Shown: positions 1 through 8,587 of the stretch, piece after piece | How the letters are laid out: every line of letters starts with the position of its first letter | How positions within the stretch are numbered: position 1 is the first letter of the stretch | From: an uncultured Collinsella sp. | GTDB taxonomy: Bacteria; Actinomycetota; Coriobacteriia; Coriobacteriales; Coriobacteriaceae | Length of the DNA stretch: 64,000 bases | Assembly: GCA_900541795.1 (NCBI GenBank) | Contig: UQLC01000010.1 | Coordinates: 1 to 64,000, forward strand | Direction: 5' to 3' | Notes under the pieces: generated by a model | What the model was told of the DNA's origin: nothing | Databases searched by the model: none | What the model saw: only the letters and a program-made list of their open reading frames with translations | Position numbers and translations under genes: made by a program

Positions 1-1
1 C

Positions 2-352
2 CCGGCCTTCGCGAGCTGGTGCGGGCTGGTCCCGTCGGAGCGCTCGAGCGGCGAGACCGAGCGGCGCGGCGGGATAACCAAGACGGGCAACCGGCTCGCC
101 AGGACGGCACTGGTGGAGTCGGCGTGGCACTACCTGACGTGCACGCCCCGCCCGAAGGCCCCGGCCCCCGGCGCGGACGTCCCCGCGGCGATCCGGGCGC
201 GCGCCGACGACTGCGCCGCCAGGCTCTGCCGCCGCCGCGAGGCGCTGGCGGCGGCGGGCAAGAGCTCGTGCAAGGCAAACGCCGCCGTCGCGCGCGAGCT
301 CGCCTGCTGGGTCTGGGAGATCGGGCGCCGGGCGGAGGGGACCCTCGGCTGA
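2..352 (+). CDS. IS110-family transposase, C-terminal part (cut by window edge)
   Basis: The frame is open from the first bases and reads GLVPSERSSG then GGITKTGNRLART and ALVESAWHY, which is the transposase_20 block typical of the C-terminal half of IS110-family DEDD transposases. The N-terminal half, with the catalytic DEDD residues, lies outside the window, so intactness cannot be judged. About 116 codons are visible, ending in TGA. The roughly 275 bases that follow up to the tRNA-Ala terminator hold no gene that I can support and probably contain the right end of the element; IS110 elements lack clear terminal inverted repeats, so I cannot place the end. Confidence 0.85.
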   Translation, partial: PAFASWCGLVPSERSSGETERRGGITKTGNRLARTALVESAWHYLTCTPRPKAPAPGADVPAAIRARADDCAARLCRRREALAAAGKSSCKANAAVARELACWVWEIGRRAEGTLG

Positions 353-626
353 CCCCGTCGGACAACAAGCCTCCCGCCGGGAGGGCCCGCGCCTCGACGC
401 ATCGCCGGCGCGCGTTCACGAGCCCTTTTTGGGCAGCCCAAGGGCCGCGCCCGTGAACAAGACTGGTTTCGGACGAGCGCGCCGGACGGAGAATCGAAAT
501 GCGGTGGGGTGCGCGGACATACCGGGCTGACCGCCGGCAGCGCGCCCGCAAGAGCCCGCGGATATTAGCTTGCCAGGCAAGCGTCGACTAAACGTGCAGC
601 GTGCGCGGGCCCTCCCGACGGGAAAC

Positions 627-652
627 GAAAAAGCCCGGTTTAAAACCGGGCT
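627..652 (-). terminator. Rho-independent terminator after tRNA-Ala
   Basis: Read on the minus strand, AGCCCGGTT pairs with AACCGGGCT and is followed by TTTTTCG. It lies about 80 bases downstream of the tRNA-Ala gene and points the same way. Confidence 0.75.
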
Positions 653-731
653 CGAACAAACACGCCTATTGACAATGGCTTTCTCATATTAAAGGCCCCA
701 ACTTGCGTTGGAGCCTCATTCAATGCTCGGG

Positions 732-804
732 TGGAGACGAGGGGGATCGAACCCCTGACCTCTTGACTGCCAGTCAAGCGCTCTCCCAGCTGAGCTACGC
801 CCCC
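732..804 (-). tRNA. tRNA-Ala (anticodon GGC)
   Basis: The minus strand reads GGGGGCGTAGCTCAGCTGG, folds as a cloverleaf with a seven-base acceptor stem (two G-U pairs), an anticodon arm CTTGA-CTGGCAG-TCAAG giving anticodon GGC, and a GGTTCGATCC T-arm. The genome encodes CCC rather than CCA after the discriminator A, so the CCA end must be added by the nucleotidyltransferase encoded at 56763-58157. Confidence 0.95.
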
Positions 805-874
805 GTGACGAGGAGATACTATAGGGGAAGTTGGCGCGGGGTGCAAGGACTTTTTTAGGTCAGATTCTAAATGC

Positions 875-1516
875 CTATTGATATAGGTAAGCGATGGCTG
901 TGCCGGTGTGGACTTGGATCGTGGCTGTTGACCTTACAACGTTGCTGATACCCGTGTCGGCCAACAAGCCCAGTGGGCTGTGATCTAGTTCCCACTCTAG
1001 ACCGTGTTCGCTTACCTCGGTGTTAGGGGCTATGGCGATGATGGAGAACGTCTTGCCTTCGGCGCCCTTAATGGTCCACGATTCGCCTCCGTGAAGAATG
1101 CGGGCCGTGGTCTCGTCCTCGGCAATCCAGACTGGGGCGTCATCGTAGCCTGCGAGCAGGCCCAGTACGGAAAGCGCCATGTCCGGACGGCCGCCCGTTG
1201 CGCAGGTCGCAACCACTTCGGCACCCGGCCAGCGACGACGGACGGAATCGAGCGCCAGCGCCAGATCGGTATAGTCCTTGTATGGGTCGTGGCGTTCTAC
1301 TTCAAAGGCTTCGGCGGCATCGACCAACGCACGACCTGCGTCGCTCACCGTGTCGGCGTCCCCCACATACACATCGCAGCCCAGTCCCGCGCCCAGCAGC
1401 GCGTCGAGTCCGCGGTCCACGGCGACGACGTGGTCGCACTCCCCTGCTAGCCTACGTAACAGATTCGCGCTCGCCACCACGGGCGAGCCGCAGACCACTA
1501 ATACCTTGCAAGCCAC
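875..1516 (-). CDS. thiN: Thiamin pyrophosphokinase-like protein (ThiN family)
   Basis: 213 residues, the normal size for bacterial thiamin diphosphokinase, which transfers pyrophosphate from ATP to thiamin. Visible family motifs are VAVDRGLDALL near residue 30, YVGDADTVS near 50 (usual form GDFDS), PYKDYTDLALAL near 80 and CATGGRPDMALS near 105 (usual GxxGGRxDH). The conserved Asp residues that bind Mg-ATP are kept, while the usual His after GGRxD is Met. The start is GTG at 1516, nine bases after the stop of the HAD phosphatase gene upstream, so the two form a small leftward operon. Family assignment is firm; the exact substrate is inferred. Confidence 0.85.
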   Translation of the reverse strand: MACKVLVVCGSPVVASANLLRRLAGECDHVVAVDRGLDALLGAGLGCDVYVGDADTVSDAGRALVDAAEAFEVERHDPYKDYTDLALALDSVRRRWPGAEVVATCATGGRPDMALSVLGLLAGYDDAPVWIAEDETTARILHGGESWTIKGAEGKTFSIIAIAPNTEVSEHGLEWELDHSPLGLLADTGISNVVRSTATIQVHTGTAIAYLYQ

Positions 1517-1525
1517 GGCCCTCGC

Positions 1526-2215
1526 CTATCCCTCAAACGAAAGCACGCGGGCCAGATCCAGCTCCTCGTAGCTATCGATAAAGATATCGCAGTTGTCGCG
1601 CACATCGTCGCGCTTCATGCGGCCGTGCGGGTCATAGATGCCCACACGCTTAAAGCCTGCGGCGCCAGAGCTCTTAAGGCCAAAGACCGCGTCCTCAAAC
1701 ACCCAAGCGCGCTCAAACTTGCACTCGTGGCGCTCCTCCAAGCGGCGCAGAGCCAGCTCGTACACATCGGGGAACTGCTTGGAGCGTCCTGCCTCACCCG
1801 TCGTGGTAACAAACTCCATGTAAGCGTCGAGCCCGGCACCTGCGAGCGCAGACTGCACCAGCTCGGCCGGAGTGGACGTGGCCACGCACATGGCAATACC
1901 CGCCGCCTTCGCCTGCTCCAAAAATGCCAGGAGCCCGTCGCGCGGCGGCACCTTAGAGTATCCATCAATCAAAATCTCGCCCAGCTCGCGATACAGCTCC
2001 TCACCGTTTGCACCAATGCCCCACGTATCGTGGTAGGCCTGGCACTCATCCTCCAGCGACAAATGCTCAAACTGGGCAAAATCGTCGACCGTCACGTCGA
2101 CACCGTGGCGGTGCAATAACTCGGGCTGGGCATAGGCCCAAACGGGGGTGCTATTAACCAGTGTGCCGTCGCAATCGAAAATAAAAGCAACCTTGGGAGC
2201 GGCGGTATGGGACAT
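1526..2215 (-). CDS. HAD-superfamily hydrolase, beta-phosphoglucomutase/phosphatase-like
   Basis: About 229 residues. The nucleophile motif FIFDCDGTLVNS lies near residue 12 and a helical cap domain follows. Motif II is seen as VATSTPAELV and motifs III/IV as GRSKQFPDVY and WVFEDAVFGLKSS, which is the HAD subfamily I pattern shared by phosphoglycolate phosphatases and beta-phosphoglucomutases. I chose ATG 2215 because AAAGG sits seven bases upstream; the longer open frame starting at 2236 has no comparable site. It is divergent from glgB and shares the operator-bearing intergenic region, so a sugar-phosphate substrate is plausible but unproven. Confidence 0.85.
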   Translation of the reverse strand: MSHTAAPKVAFIFDCDGTLVNSTPVWAYAQPELLHRHGVDVTVDDFAQFEHLSLEDECQAYHDTWGIGANGEELYRELGEILIDGYSKVPPRDGLLAFLEQAKAAGIAMCVATSTPAELVQSALAGAGLDAYMEFVTTTGEAGRSKQFPDVYELALRRLEERHECKFERAWVFEDAVFGLKSSGAAGFKRVGIYDPHGRMKRDDVRDNCDIFIDSYEELDLARVLSFEG

Positions 2216-2237
2216 AAACGAACCTTTCAATGTCAAA

Positions 2238-2325
2238 TGGTAAACAACCTGCTAAAAACGTTTTACCAAACGTCAGGCTAACAATTTTGAAACCCTAATT
2301 GGTAAAACTGTCAAGAGTTTTACCA
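2238..2325. promoter_or_regulatory. Cluster of TGGTAAAA operator-like palindromes between the HAD gene and glgB
   Basis: Bases 2250-2268 form an 8-3-8 pseudopalindrome, TGCTAAAA-acg-TTTTACCA. Bases 2300-2325 hold a perfect 10-base inverted repeat, TGGTAAAACT and AGTTTTACCA, with a six-base spacer. A further half site TGGTAAAC lies at 2238. The same half site recurs upstream of the GH13-GH77 gene (12144 and 12179). The form resembles LacI-family maltose or starch operators; the protein that binds is not encoded in the window. The rest of the 330-base gap to glgB shows no gene. Confidence 0.6.
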
Positions 2326-2546
2326 CGGCAATTCTGCCAGTGGTATAAACATGTCGCTTACCGATTAAACGCTCCCGTAAATCCGCTTTCGTCCATAAAA
2401 CTAACGCACAGGTGTTATCGTAGTTTCTGCCGAAAGTTCCACCGAGCACGCGAGGTGGAACGAATCACAGAAACTTCGCCGTCCCTTCGATTCGTGCAGT
2501 CTTGGACCTTTCGCATCTAGTCACCAAGGCAACACGCTGCCGCGTC

Positions 2547-4808
2547 ATGATGGGATCAAACGTGAGCGATACAAAGCTAAAGCCAACGGCTAAAAAGCCC
2601 GCAACCCGCAAACCGGCTCCGCACGCACCGGAGCTCTCCAAGGACGATGTCTACCTGTTTGGCATTGGAATGTGGGAGCGCAGCTGGGAAAAGATGGGCG
2701 CGCACCCCGACACGCAGAACCGTACGCGCGGCTGGCGTTTTTGCGTTTGGGCCCCCGACGTAAAGAGCGTCCATGTCATTGGCGAATTTAACGACTGGGA
2801 TGAGGAAGCCAACCCGCTGGTGCCCGTGCATACGAGCGCTATTTGGGAAGGCTTTATTCCTGGCGCCGAGCAGGGCCAGCTCTATAAGTACCTCATCGAA
2901 ACCAACGAGGGCGAAAAGCTCTACAAGGCCGATCCGTATGCCTTTAAGGCCGAGTGCCCTCCGGGTACCGCGAGCGTGCTGTGGACCCTCGATGGCTACA
3001 AGTGGAACGACGCCGCGTGGCTCAAGCGCCGCGCCGGCCACAACCATATGTCGCAGCCGCTCAACATCTATGAGGTGCATATTGGCTCGTGGAAGCGCCA
3101 CGGCGACGCGCCGCAGGGCGAGCCCGACGAGTACGGCAACTACCCCGGACCCATGGATCCCTTCCCCGCGCAGCGCGGCGAGTTCTACACCTACGACGAC
3201 CTGTCGGTGGAGCTCGTGGACTACGTGCGCGACATGGGCTACACGCATATCGAGGTCATGCCGCTTATGGAGCATCCCTTCGATGGCTCCTGGGGCTACC
3301 AGACGACCGGCTACTACGCCGCCACGTCACGCTACGGCAACCCGCAGCAGCTCATGCACTTTATCGATGCGTGCCACAAGGCTGGCATCGGCGTGATCAT
3401 GGACTGGGTGCCCGGCGGTTTTTGCGCCGACTCCCACGGCCTTGCAACCTTTAACGGCCACATGCTGTTTGAGCACGAGATTCACCCTAACTGGGGTACT
3501 CACAAGTTTGACTTCGCCCGCGGCGAGGTCCGCTCCTTCCTGGTCTCCAACGTGCTGTATTGGCTCGAGAACTTCCACGTTGACGGCATTCGCATGGACG
3601 GCGTGTCCAGTATGCTGTACCTCAACTTTGGCATCGACGATCCGGGCCAAAAGAAGTTCAACAAGTACGGTACCGAGGAGGACCTGGACGCCAGCGCGTT
3701 TATCCGCCAGGTCAACTGCGCTGTAGAGGCACACTACCCCGACGTGATGATGATGGCCGAGGAGTCCACCGCGTGGCCGCTCGTGACCTACCCGCCGCAG
3801 GATGGCGGCCTGGGCTTCCACTACAAGTGGGACATGGGCTGGATGAACGACACCCTGCACTACATGCAGACCGATTTTCCGTGGCGCCCCGGCAACCACG
3901 GGCTGCTCACGTTCTCCATCATGTACGCCTTTACCGAGAACTTTATTTGCCCGCTGAGCCACGACGAGGTCGTGCACGGCAAGTGCTCGCTGATCGGCCG
4001 CATGCCGGGCGACTGGTGGCGCCAGTTTGCCGGTCTGCGCACGCTGGCCTTCTACCAGATGACGCACCCCGGTGCCAAGCTCAACTTTATGGGCAACGAG
4101 ATCGGCCAGTTTATTGAGTGGCGCTACTACGAGTCCATCCAGTGGTTCCTGACCGAGGAGTACGAGACCCACCGTCATCATCAGGCGTTTATCAAGGCGC
4201 TCAACCATCTGTACACCGCCGAGCCTGCCCTGTACGAGCGCGGCTACACCGACGACGGCTTTACCTGGATCGACGCGGATAACTCCAAGCAGTCCATCGT
4301 GAGCTTTGTACGCCAGGGCGAGGACGTCGATGACGACCTGGTGATTTTGATCAACTTTGACCCGGCGAGCTACGAGAGCTTCCGCGTGGGCGTGCCGCGC
4401 GAGGGTGACTGGGAGGTCATCTTTGATTCCGACCGTCCCGAGTTTGGCGGCAGCGGCTATGCCGGTGAGGAGCCCTACACCTGCTCGAGCGAGCCCTATC
4501 CCTGGAACGGGCAGATGGACTCCATCGAGATCAAGGTGCCCGGTCTGGCAGGCGTGGTGCTTAAGCGCCGCGGTCCCAGCAGCTATAAGCCGCCCGTGAT
4601 CGAGGAGCCAAAGAAGACGACGCGCAAGCGCGCGTCCTCGGTGAAGCCCAAGACCGCGGCTGCTAAGAAGGCTCCGGCTAAGGCGAAGGCTGCCAAGTCT
4701 GCCGCCAAGGCTCCGGCCAAGTCCACCGCGGCCAAGAAGGCAGCCACCAAAAAGGCTGCTCCCAAGGCCAAGGCAACTGCTGTTAAGGCTCCCGCCAAGA
4801 AAGCGTAA
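2547..4808 (+). CDS. glgB: 1,4-alpha-glucan branching enzyme with lysine-rich C-terminal tail
   Basis: Makes the alpha-1,6 branches of glycogen. A CBM48-type N-terminal domain (TRGWRFCVWAPDVKSVHVIG) precedes a GH13 barrel with VIMDWVPGGF, DGIRMDGVSSMLYL (nucleophile Asp near residue 351), MAEESTAWP (acid Glu near 405) and LSHDEVVHGK. The usual DWVPAHF is DWVPGGF here. After the beta-domain the protein ends in about 65 residues of Lys, Ala, Pro and Thr only (nt 4609-4805), with 21 lysines, unlike any normal GlgB. ATG 2547 has only a weak upstream AAGG; GTG 2562 is an equally possible start. It is the first gene of the glycogen operon. Confidence 0.95.
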   Translation: MMGSNVSDTKLKPTAKKPATRKPAPHAPELSKDDVYLFGIGMWERSWEKMGAHPDTQNRTRGWRFCVWAPDVKSVHVIGEFNDWDEEANPLVPVHTSAIWEGFIPGAEQGQLYKYLIETNEGEKLYKADPYAFKAECPPGTASVLWTLDGYKWNDAAWLKRRAGHNHMSQPLNIYEVHIGSWKRHGDAPQGEPDEYGNYPGPMDPFPAQRGEFYTYDDLSVELVDYVRDMGYTHIEVMPLMEHPFDGSWGYQTTGYYAATSRYGNPQQLMHFIDACHKAGIGVIMDWVPGGFCADSHGLATFNGHMLFEHEIHPNWGTHKFDFARGEVRSFLVSNVLYWLENFHVDGIRMDGVSSMLYLNFGIDDPGQKKFNKYGTEEDLDASAFIRQVNCAVEAHYPDVMMMAEESTAWPLVTYPPQDGGLGFHYKWDMGWMNDTLHYMQTDFPWRPGNHGLLTFSIMYAFTENFICPLSHDEVVHGKCSLIGRMPGDWWRQFAGLRTLAFYQMTHPGAKLNFMGNEIGQFIEWRYYESIQWFLTEEYETHRHHQAFIKALNHLYTAEPALYERGYTDDGFTWIDADNSKQSIVSFVRQGEDVDDDLVILINFDPASYESFRVGVPREGDWEVIFDSDRPEFGGSGYAGEEPYTCSSEPYPWNGQMDSIEIKVPGLAGVVLKRRGPSSYKPPVIEEPKKTTRKRASSVKPKTAAAKKAPAKAKAAKSAAKAPAKSTAAKKAATKKAAPKAKATAVKAPAKKA

Positions 4809-4900
4809 CAAAGACGTTACCGCTGCAATCACCCGCCCCGCTGGGGCGTAGGATGTAAGTCATAACCGTTCCGGGAGATATCCCCGGGGGAAAGGAACGT

Positions 4901-7327
4901 ATGAATAAGATCTTCGACAACAAGCAGGAGTTTACCGAGCTCTATCGCGATGCCGTCATGAGCATCAGCGGCAAGAGCGTCGAGGCCGCCAGTGACCTCG
5001 ACCGCTTTAACGCCCTGGCCAAGCTCGTGGCCGAGAAGGCGCGCACCGTTGCCACCAAGAGTGACGCCCGCGCCACCGCCGAGGGCAAGAAGCGCGTGTA
5101 CTACTTCTCGATCGAGTTTTTGATCGGCCGCCTGCTCGACAACTACCTGCTCAACTTTGGCGTGCGCGACATGGTCGCCGAGGCACTCGACGACATGGGC
5201 TTCGACCTGTCCGTCATCGAGAACCAGGAGCCCGATCCGGCTCTGGGCAATGGTGGCCTGGGCCGTCTGGCCGCGTGCTTCCTGGATTCCATGGCAGCCG
5301 AGGGCATTGCCGGCTACGGCAACGGTATGCGCTACCGCTACGGTCTGTTTAAGCAGGAGATCGTTAACGGCAGCCAGGTCGAGGCCACCGATGAGTGGCT
5401 CACCCACGGCTATCCCTGGGAGGTCCGTCGTCAGGACAAGGCCGTGACCATCAAGTTCGGTGGCCACGTTGAGGGCTTTGAGGAGGACGGCCGCACGTTC
5501 TACCGCACGGTGGACACGCAGGATATCTTGGCCGTTCCCTATGACATCCCCGTGGTGGGCTATGCCGGCGAGACCGTCAACAAGCTGCGCGTCTGGGCTG
5601 CCGAGCCGGTCGAGGAGCACTTCGATCTAGAGGCCTTCAACCGCGGCGACTATGCCCTGGCCGACGCTGAGCGCGCCGAGGCCGAGGCCATCAGCGCCAT
5701 CCTCTACCCCAACGACGCCGGCGAGCACGGCCGTCTGCTGCGCCTAAAGCAGGAGTACCTGTTTGTGTCGGCAGGCATCTACAGCCTGCTCGACACCTTT
5801 GAGAAGGAGCACGGCGAGAACTGGGAGCTGCTGCCGCAGTTTGTGGCCATCCACACCAACGACACCCACCCCGCCATGTGCGGCCCCGAGCTCATGCGTA
5901 TCCTCATCGACGAGAAGAAGCTCGAGTGGGATGACGCCTGGAACATCGTGACGCAGGTCGTGAGCTACACCAACCACACCATTCTGCCCGAGGCTCTGGA
6001 GAAGTGGCCCATCGGCACGTTCTCTAAGCTCCTCCCCCGCGTGTACCAGATCATCGACGAGATCAGCCGTCGTTGGCATGAGTCGTTCGACACCACGCAG
6101 GAGGGCTGGCAGGAGCGTCTGCGCCAGACCGCCATTCTGTGGGACGGCGAGATTCGCATGGCCAACCTGTCCGTGATCTGCAGCCATAGCGTCAACGGCG
6201 TGGCAAAGATCCACTCCGACATCATCAAGAACATCGTGCTCAAGGACTTCTATGCCCTGACGCCCGAGAAGTTCAACAACAAGACCAATGGCATCTCGCA
6301 CCGTCGCTTCTTTGCCGAGGCCAACCCCACCTACGCCAAGCTCGTGACCGAGGCTATTGGCGACGGCTGGCTGAAGGACGCCTTTGAGCTTGAGAAGCTT
6401 AAGGAGTTTAAGGACGACAGCGAGTTCCTGAAGGCCGTAGGTGCCTCCAAGCGCGCCAACAAGGAGCGTTTGGCCGCCTACGTCAAGGCCGAGACCGGTC
6501 TGGTCATCGATCCCAACACCGTTTTCGATGTCCAGGTAAAGCGCTTCCACGCCTACAAGCGTCAGCTCATGAACATCATGAAGGTGATGAACATCTACAA
6601 CCGTCGCATCGCCGACCCCAACTTCCACGTGACGCCGACGACCTTCATCTTTAGCGGCAAGGCGGCCTCGAGCTACACCTTCGCCAAGGAGACCATCCGC
6701 CTCATCAACTCCGTGGCCGAGGTCGTCAATAACGACCCGCGCGTCAACGAGGTCATGAAGGTCTGCTTTATTCCCAACTTCCGCGTGAGCAACGCCCAGC
6801 TCATCTACCCCGCCGCCGAGATCTCCGAGCAGATTTCCACCGCCGGTAAGGAGGCCTCGGGCACGTCCAACATGAAGCTCATGATGAACGGCGCCATTAC
6901 GCTGGGCACCCTCGACGGCGCCAACATCGAGATCGCCGACCTGGCCGGCCGCGAGAACGAGGCCATCTTTGGCCTGACCGCTCCCGAGGTCGAGCAGCTC
7001 TGGGCGTCTAACAGCTACTTTGCGTGGGATACGCTCAACAACGATCGCGAGCGTCTGGGCCGCGTGATGGACGAGCTCAAGGACAACACGTTTGCCGGCC
7101 TTTCGGGCAACTTCGAGAGCATCTACAACGAGCTCATGAACAACAATGACCCCGACCTGGTCATGGCAGACTTCCGCAGCTACGTGGATGCATGGGAAAA
7201 GCTCACCGGCAGCTACGGCGACCAGGAGACCTGGAACCGCAAGGCGCTGCTCAATACCGCCTCGAGCGGCTGGTTCTCGAGCGACCGCACCATTCGCGAG
7301 TACCGCGACGAGATCTGGCACGCATAA
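4901..7327 (+). CDS. glgP: Glycogen/maltodextrin phosphorylase
   Basis: 808 residues, full length for GT35. It releases glucose-1-phosphate from alpha-1,4-glucan ends. The motifs QEPDPALGNGGLGRLAACF (substrate and phosphate site), HTNDTHPAM and the pyridoxal-phosphate lysine block SGTSNMKLMMNG (near residue 658) are intact. The start has GGGAAAGGAACGT directly upstream. Placed between the branching enzyme and the ADP-glucose genes, it puts glycogen breakdown in the same transcription unit as synthesis. No N-terminal allosteric extension of the eukaryotic type is seen. Confidence 0.97.
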   Translation: MNKIFDNKQEFTELYRDAVMSISGKSVEAASDLDRFNALAKLVAEKARTVATKSDARATAEGKKRVYYFSIEFLIGRLLDNYLLNFGVRDMVAEALDDMGFDLSVIENQEPDPALGNGGLGRLAACFLDSMAAEGIAGYGNGMRYRYGLFKQEIVNGSQVEATDEWLTHGYPWEVRRQDKAVTIKFGGHVEGFEEDGRTFYRTVDTQDILAVPYDIPVVGYAGETVNKLRVWAAEPVEEHFDLEAFNRGDYALADAERAEAEAISAILYPNDAGEHGRLLRLKQEYLFVSAGIYSLLDTFEKEHGENWELLPQFVAIHTNDTHPAMCGPELMRILIDEKKLEWDDAWNIVTQVVSYTNHTILPEALEKWPIGTFSKLLPRVYQIIDEISRRWHESFDTTQEGWQERLRQTAILWDGEIRMANLSVICSHSVNGVAKIHSDIIKNIVLKDFYALTPEKFNNKTNGISHRRFFAEANPTYAKLVTEAIGDGWLKDAFELEKLKEFKDDSEFLKAVGASKRANKERLAAYVKAETGLVIDPNTVFDVQVKRFHAYKRQLMNIMKVMNIYNRRIADPNFHVTPTTFIFSGKAASSYTFAKETIRLINSVAEVVNNDPRVNEVMKVCFIPNFRVSNAQLIYPAAEISEQISTAGKEASGTSNMKLMMNGAITLGTLDGANIEIADLAGRENEAIFGLTAPEVEQLWASNSYFAWDTLNNDRERLGRVMDELKDNTFAGLSGNFESIYNELMNNNDPDLVMADFRSYVDAWEKLTGSYGDQETWNRKALLNTASSGWFSSDRTIREYRDEIWHA

Positions 7328-7363
7328 AGGCCGCGAGCTCCCCTATGCCAGCACGGCATTACT

Positions 7364-7394
7364 CGACGGGCGTGACGTTGCACCACGCCCGTCG
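7364..7394 (+). other. Eleven-pair stem-loop between glgP and glgC
   Basis: CGACGGGCGTG and CACGCCCGTCG are perfectly complementary across a nine-base loop. No T-run follows, so this is more likely an mRNA stability or processing hairpin inside the operon than a terminator. Confidence 0.6.
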
Positions 7395-7434
7395 CTAATG
7401 GGTTTAGGAACATCGATGACAGAAGGAGAAATCG

Positions 7435-8583
7435 ATGAGTAAGAAAGAATGCATCGCGATGCTCCTCGCAGGAGGACAGGGCAGCCGATTGGGGGCACTC
7501 ACCCAAAAGATCGCTAAGCCGGCGGTTAGCTTTGGTGGCAAGTTCCGCATTATCGACTTTTCGCTCTCCAACTGCTCCAACTCGGGCATCGACACGGTGG
7601 GCGTTCTAACGCAGTATCGCCCCTACCTGCTGCATGCCTACGTGGGCTCCGGCGAGGCGTGGGATCTGGACAGCCGCGACGGCGGCGTGTCGATCCTGCC
7701 GCCGTACGAGACGCAGACCGGTGGCGCCTGGTATGCGGGCACGGCCGACGCCATTACGCAGAACCTCGACTACATCAAGGCCAACGACCCCAAGTACGTC
7801 CTGATTCTTTCGGGCGATCACCTGTATCGCATGGACTACCGCAAGATGCTCAAGACGCACATTGAGAACAATGCAGACCTCACGGTGAGCGTTATGCCCG
7901 TGCCGTGGGAGGAGGCCAGCCGCTTTGGTATCCTGACCACCGACCCCGAGGACGGCCGCATCACCAAGTTCACCGAGAAGCCCGAGAAGCCCGATTCGAA
8001 CCTCGCGTCCATGGGCATCTACATCTTCTCGGCCGACGTCCTGATCGAGGCGCTCGAGGAAGACGCTCTGGACCAGCGCTCGAGCCACGACTTTGGCAAG
8101 GACATCATCCCCAAGCTGCTCGGCGAGAACAAGCGCCTGTACAGCTACGAGTTCCACGGCTTTTGGAAGGATGTCGGCACCATCGCCAGCTTCCACGAGA
8201 CCTCGATGGACCTGCTGGGCAACAACCCCGAGTTCGATCTGTTTGACAAGCACTTCCCCATCATGTCCAACATCACCACGCGTCCGCCGCACTACATTGG
8301 CCCGGACGGCCGCCTGGACGACTGCCTGGTCTCCAACGGCTGCAAGATCTACGGCACCGCTCGCCACTCGATCCTTTCGACCGATGTCATCATCGAGGAG
8401 CGCGCCGTGGTCGAGGACTCCGTGCTGCTGCCGGGTGCGCACGTTAAGAGCGGCGCACACATCTGCCGCGCTATTTTGGGCGAGAACTCCACGGTCGAAG
8501 AGGGCGTGAAGCTCGGCTCTGTCGATACCACCAAGGATACGGCCGTCGTTGGAAATGACATCGTTATCGGGAAGGGGGAATGA
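7435..8583 (+). CDS. glgC: Glucose-1-phosphate adenylyltransferase (ADP-glucose pyrophosphorylase)
   Basis: 382 residues. It makes ADP-glucose, the donor for glycogen synthase. The nucleotidyltransferase signature [14 protein letters not shown] is at residue 11, followed by [25 protein letters not shown] and the glucose-1-phosphate site [10 protein letters not shown]; a left-handed beta-helix follows near 290-380. An AGAAGGAG ribosome site lies seven bases before ATG. Its stop is four bases before glgD, with which it presumably forms a hetero-oligomer, as known for Firmicute GlgCD. Confidence 0.97.
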   Translation: MSKKECIAMLLAGGQGSRLGALTQKIAKPAVSFGGKFRIIDFSLSNCSNSGIDTVGVLTQYRPYLLHAYVGSGEAWDLDSRDGGVSILPPYETQTGGAWYAGTADAITQNLDYIKANDPKYVLILSGDHLYRMDYRKMLKTHIENNADLTVSVMPVPWEEASRFGILTTDPEDGRITKFTEKPEKPDSNLASMGIYIFSADVLIEALEEDALDQRSSHDFGKDIIPKLLGENKRLYSYEFHGFWKDVGTIASFHETSMDLLGNNPEFDLFDKHFPIMSNITTRPPHYIGPDGRLDDCLVSNGCKIYGTARHSILSTDVIIEERAVVEDSVLLPGAHVKSGAHICRAILGENSTVEEGVKLGSVDTTKDTAVVGNDIVIGKGE

Positions 8584-8587
8584 TCCG

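Noticed and set aside
3327..4832. A 501-codon open frame antisense to glgB
   Set aside because: It is a shadow caused by high G+C and codon bias of glgB, is rich in Leu/Val/Arg without any domain, and glgB's motifs prove the other strand.
5744..7321. A 525-codon open frame antisense to glgP
   Set aside because: Same reason: no ribosome site, no motif, and it mirrors the phosphorylase codons.
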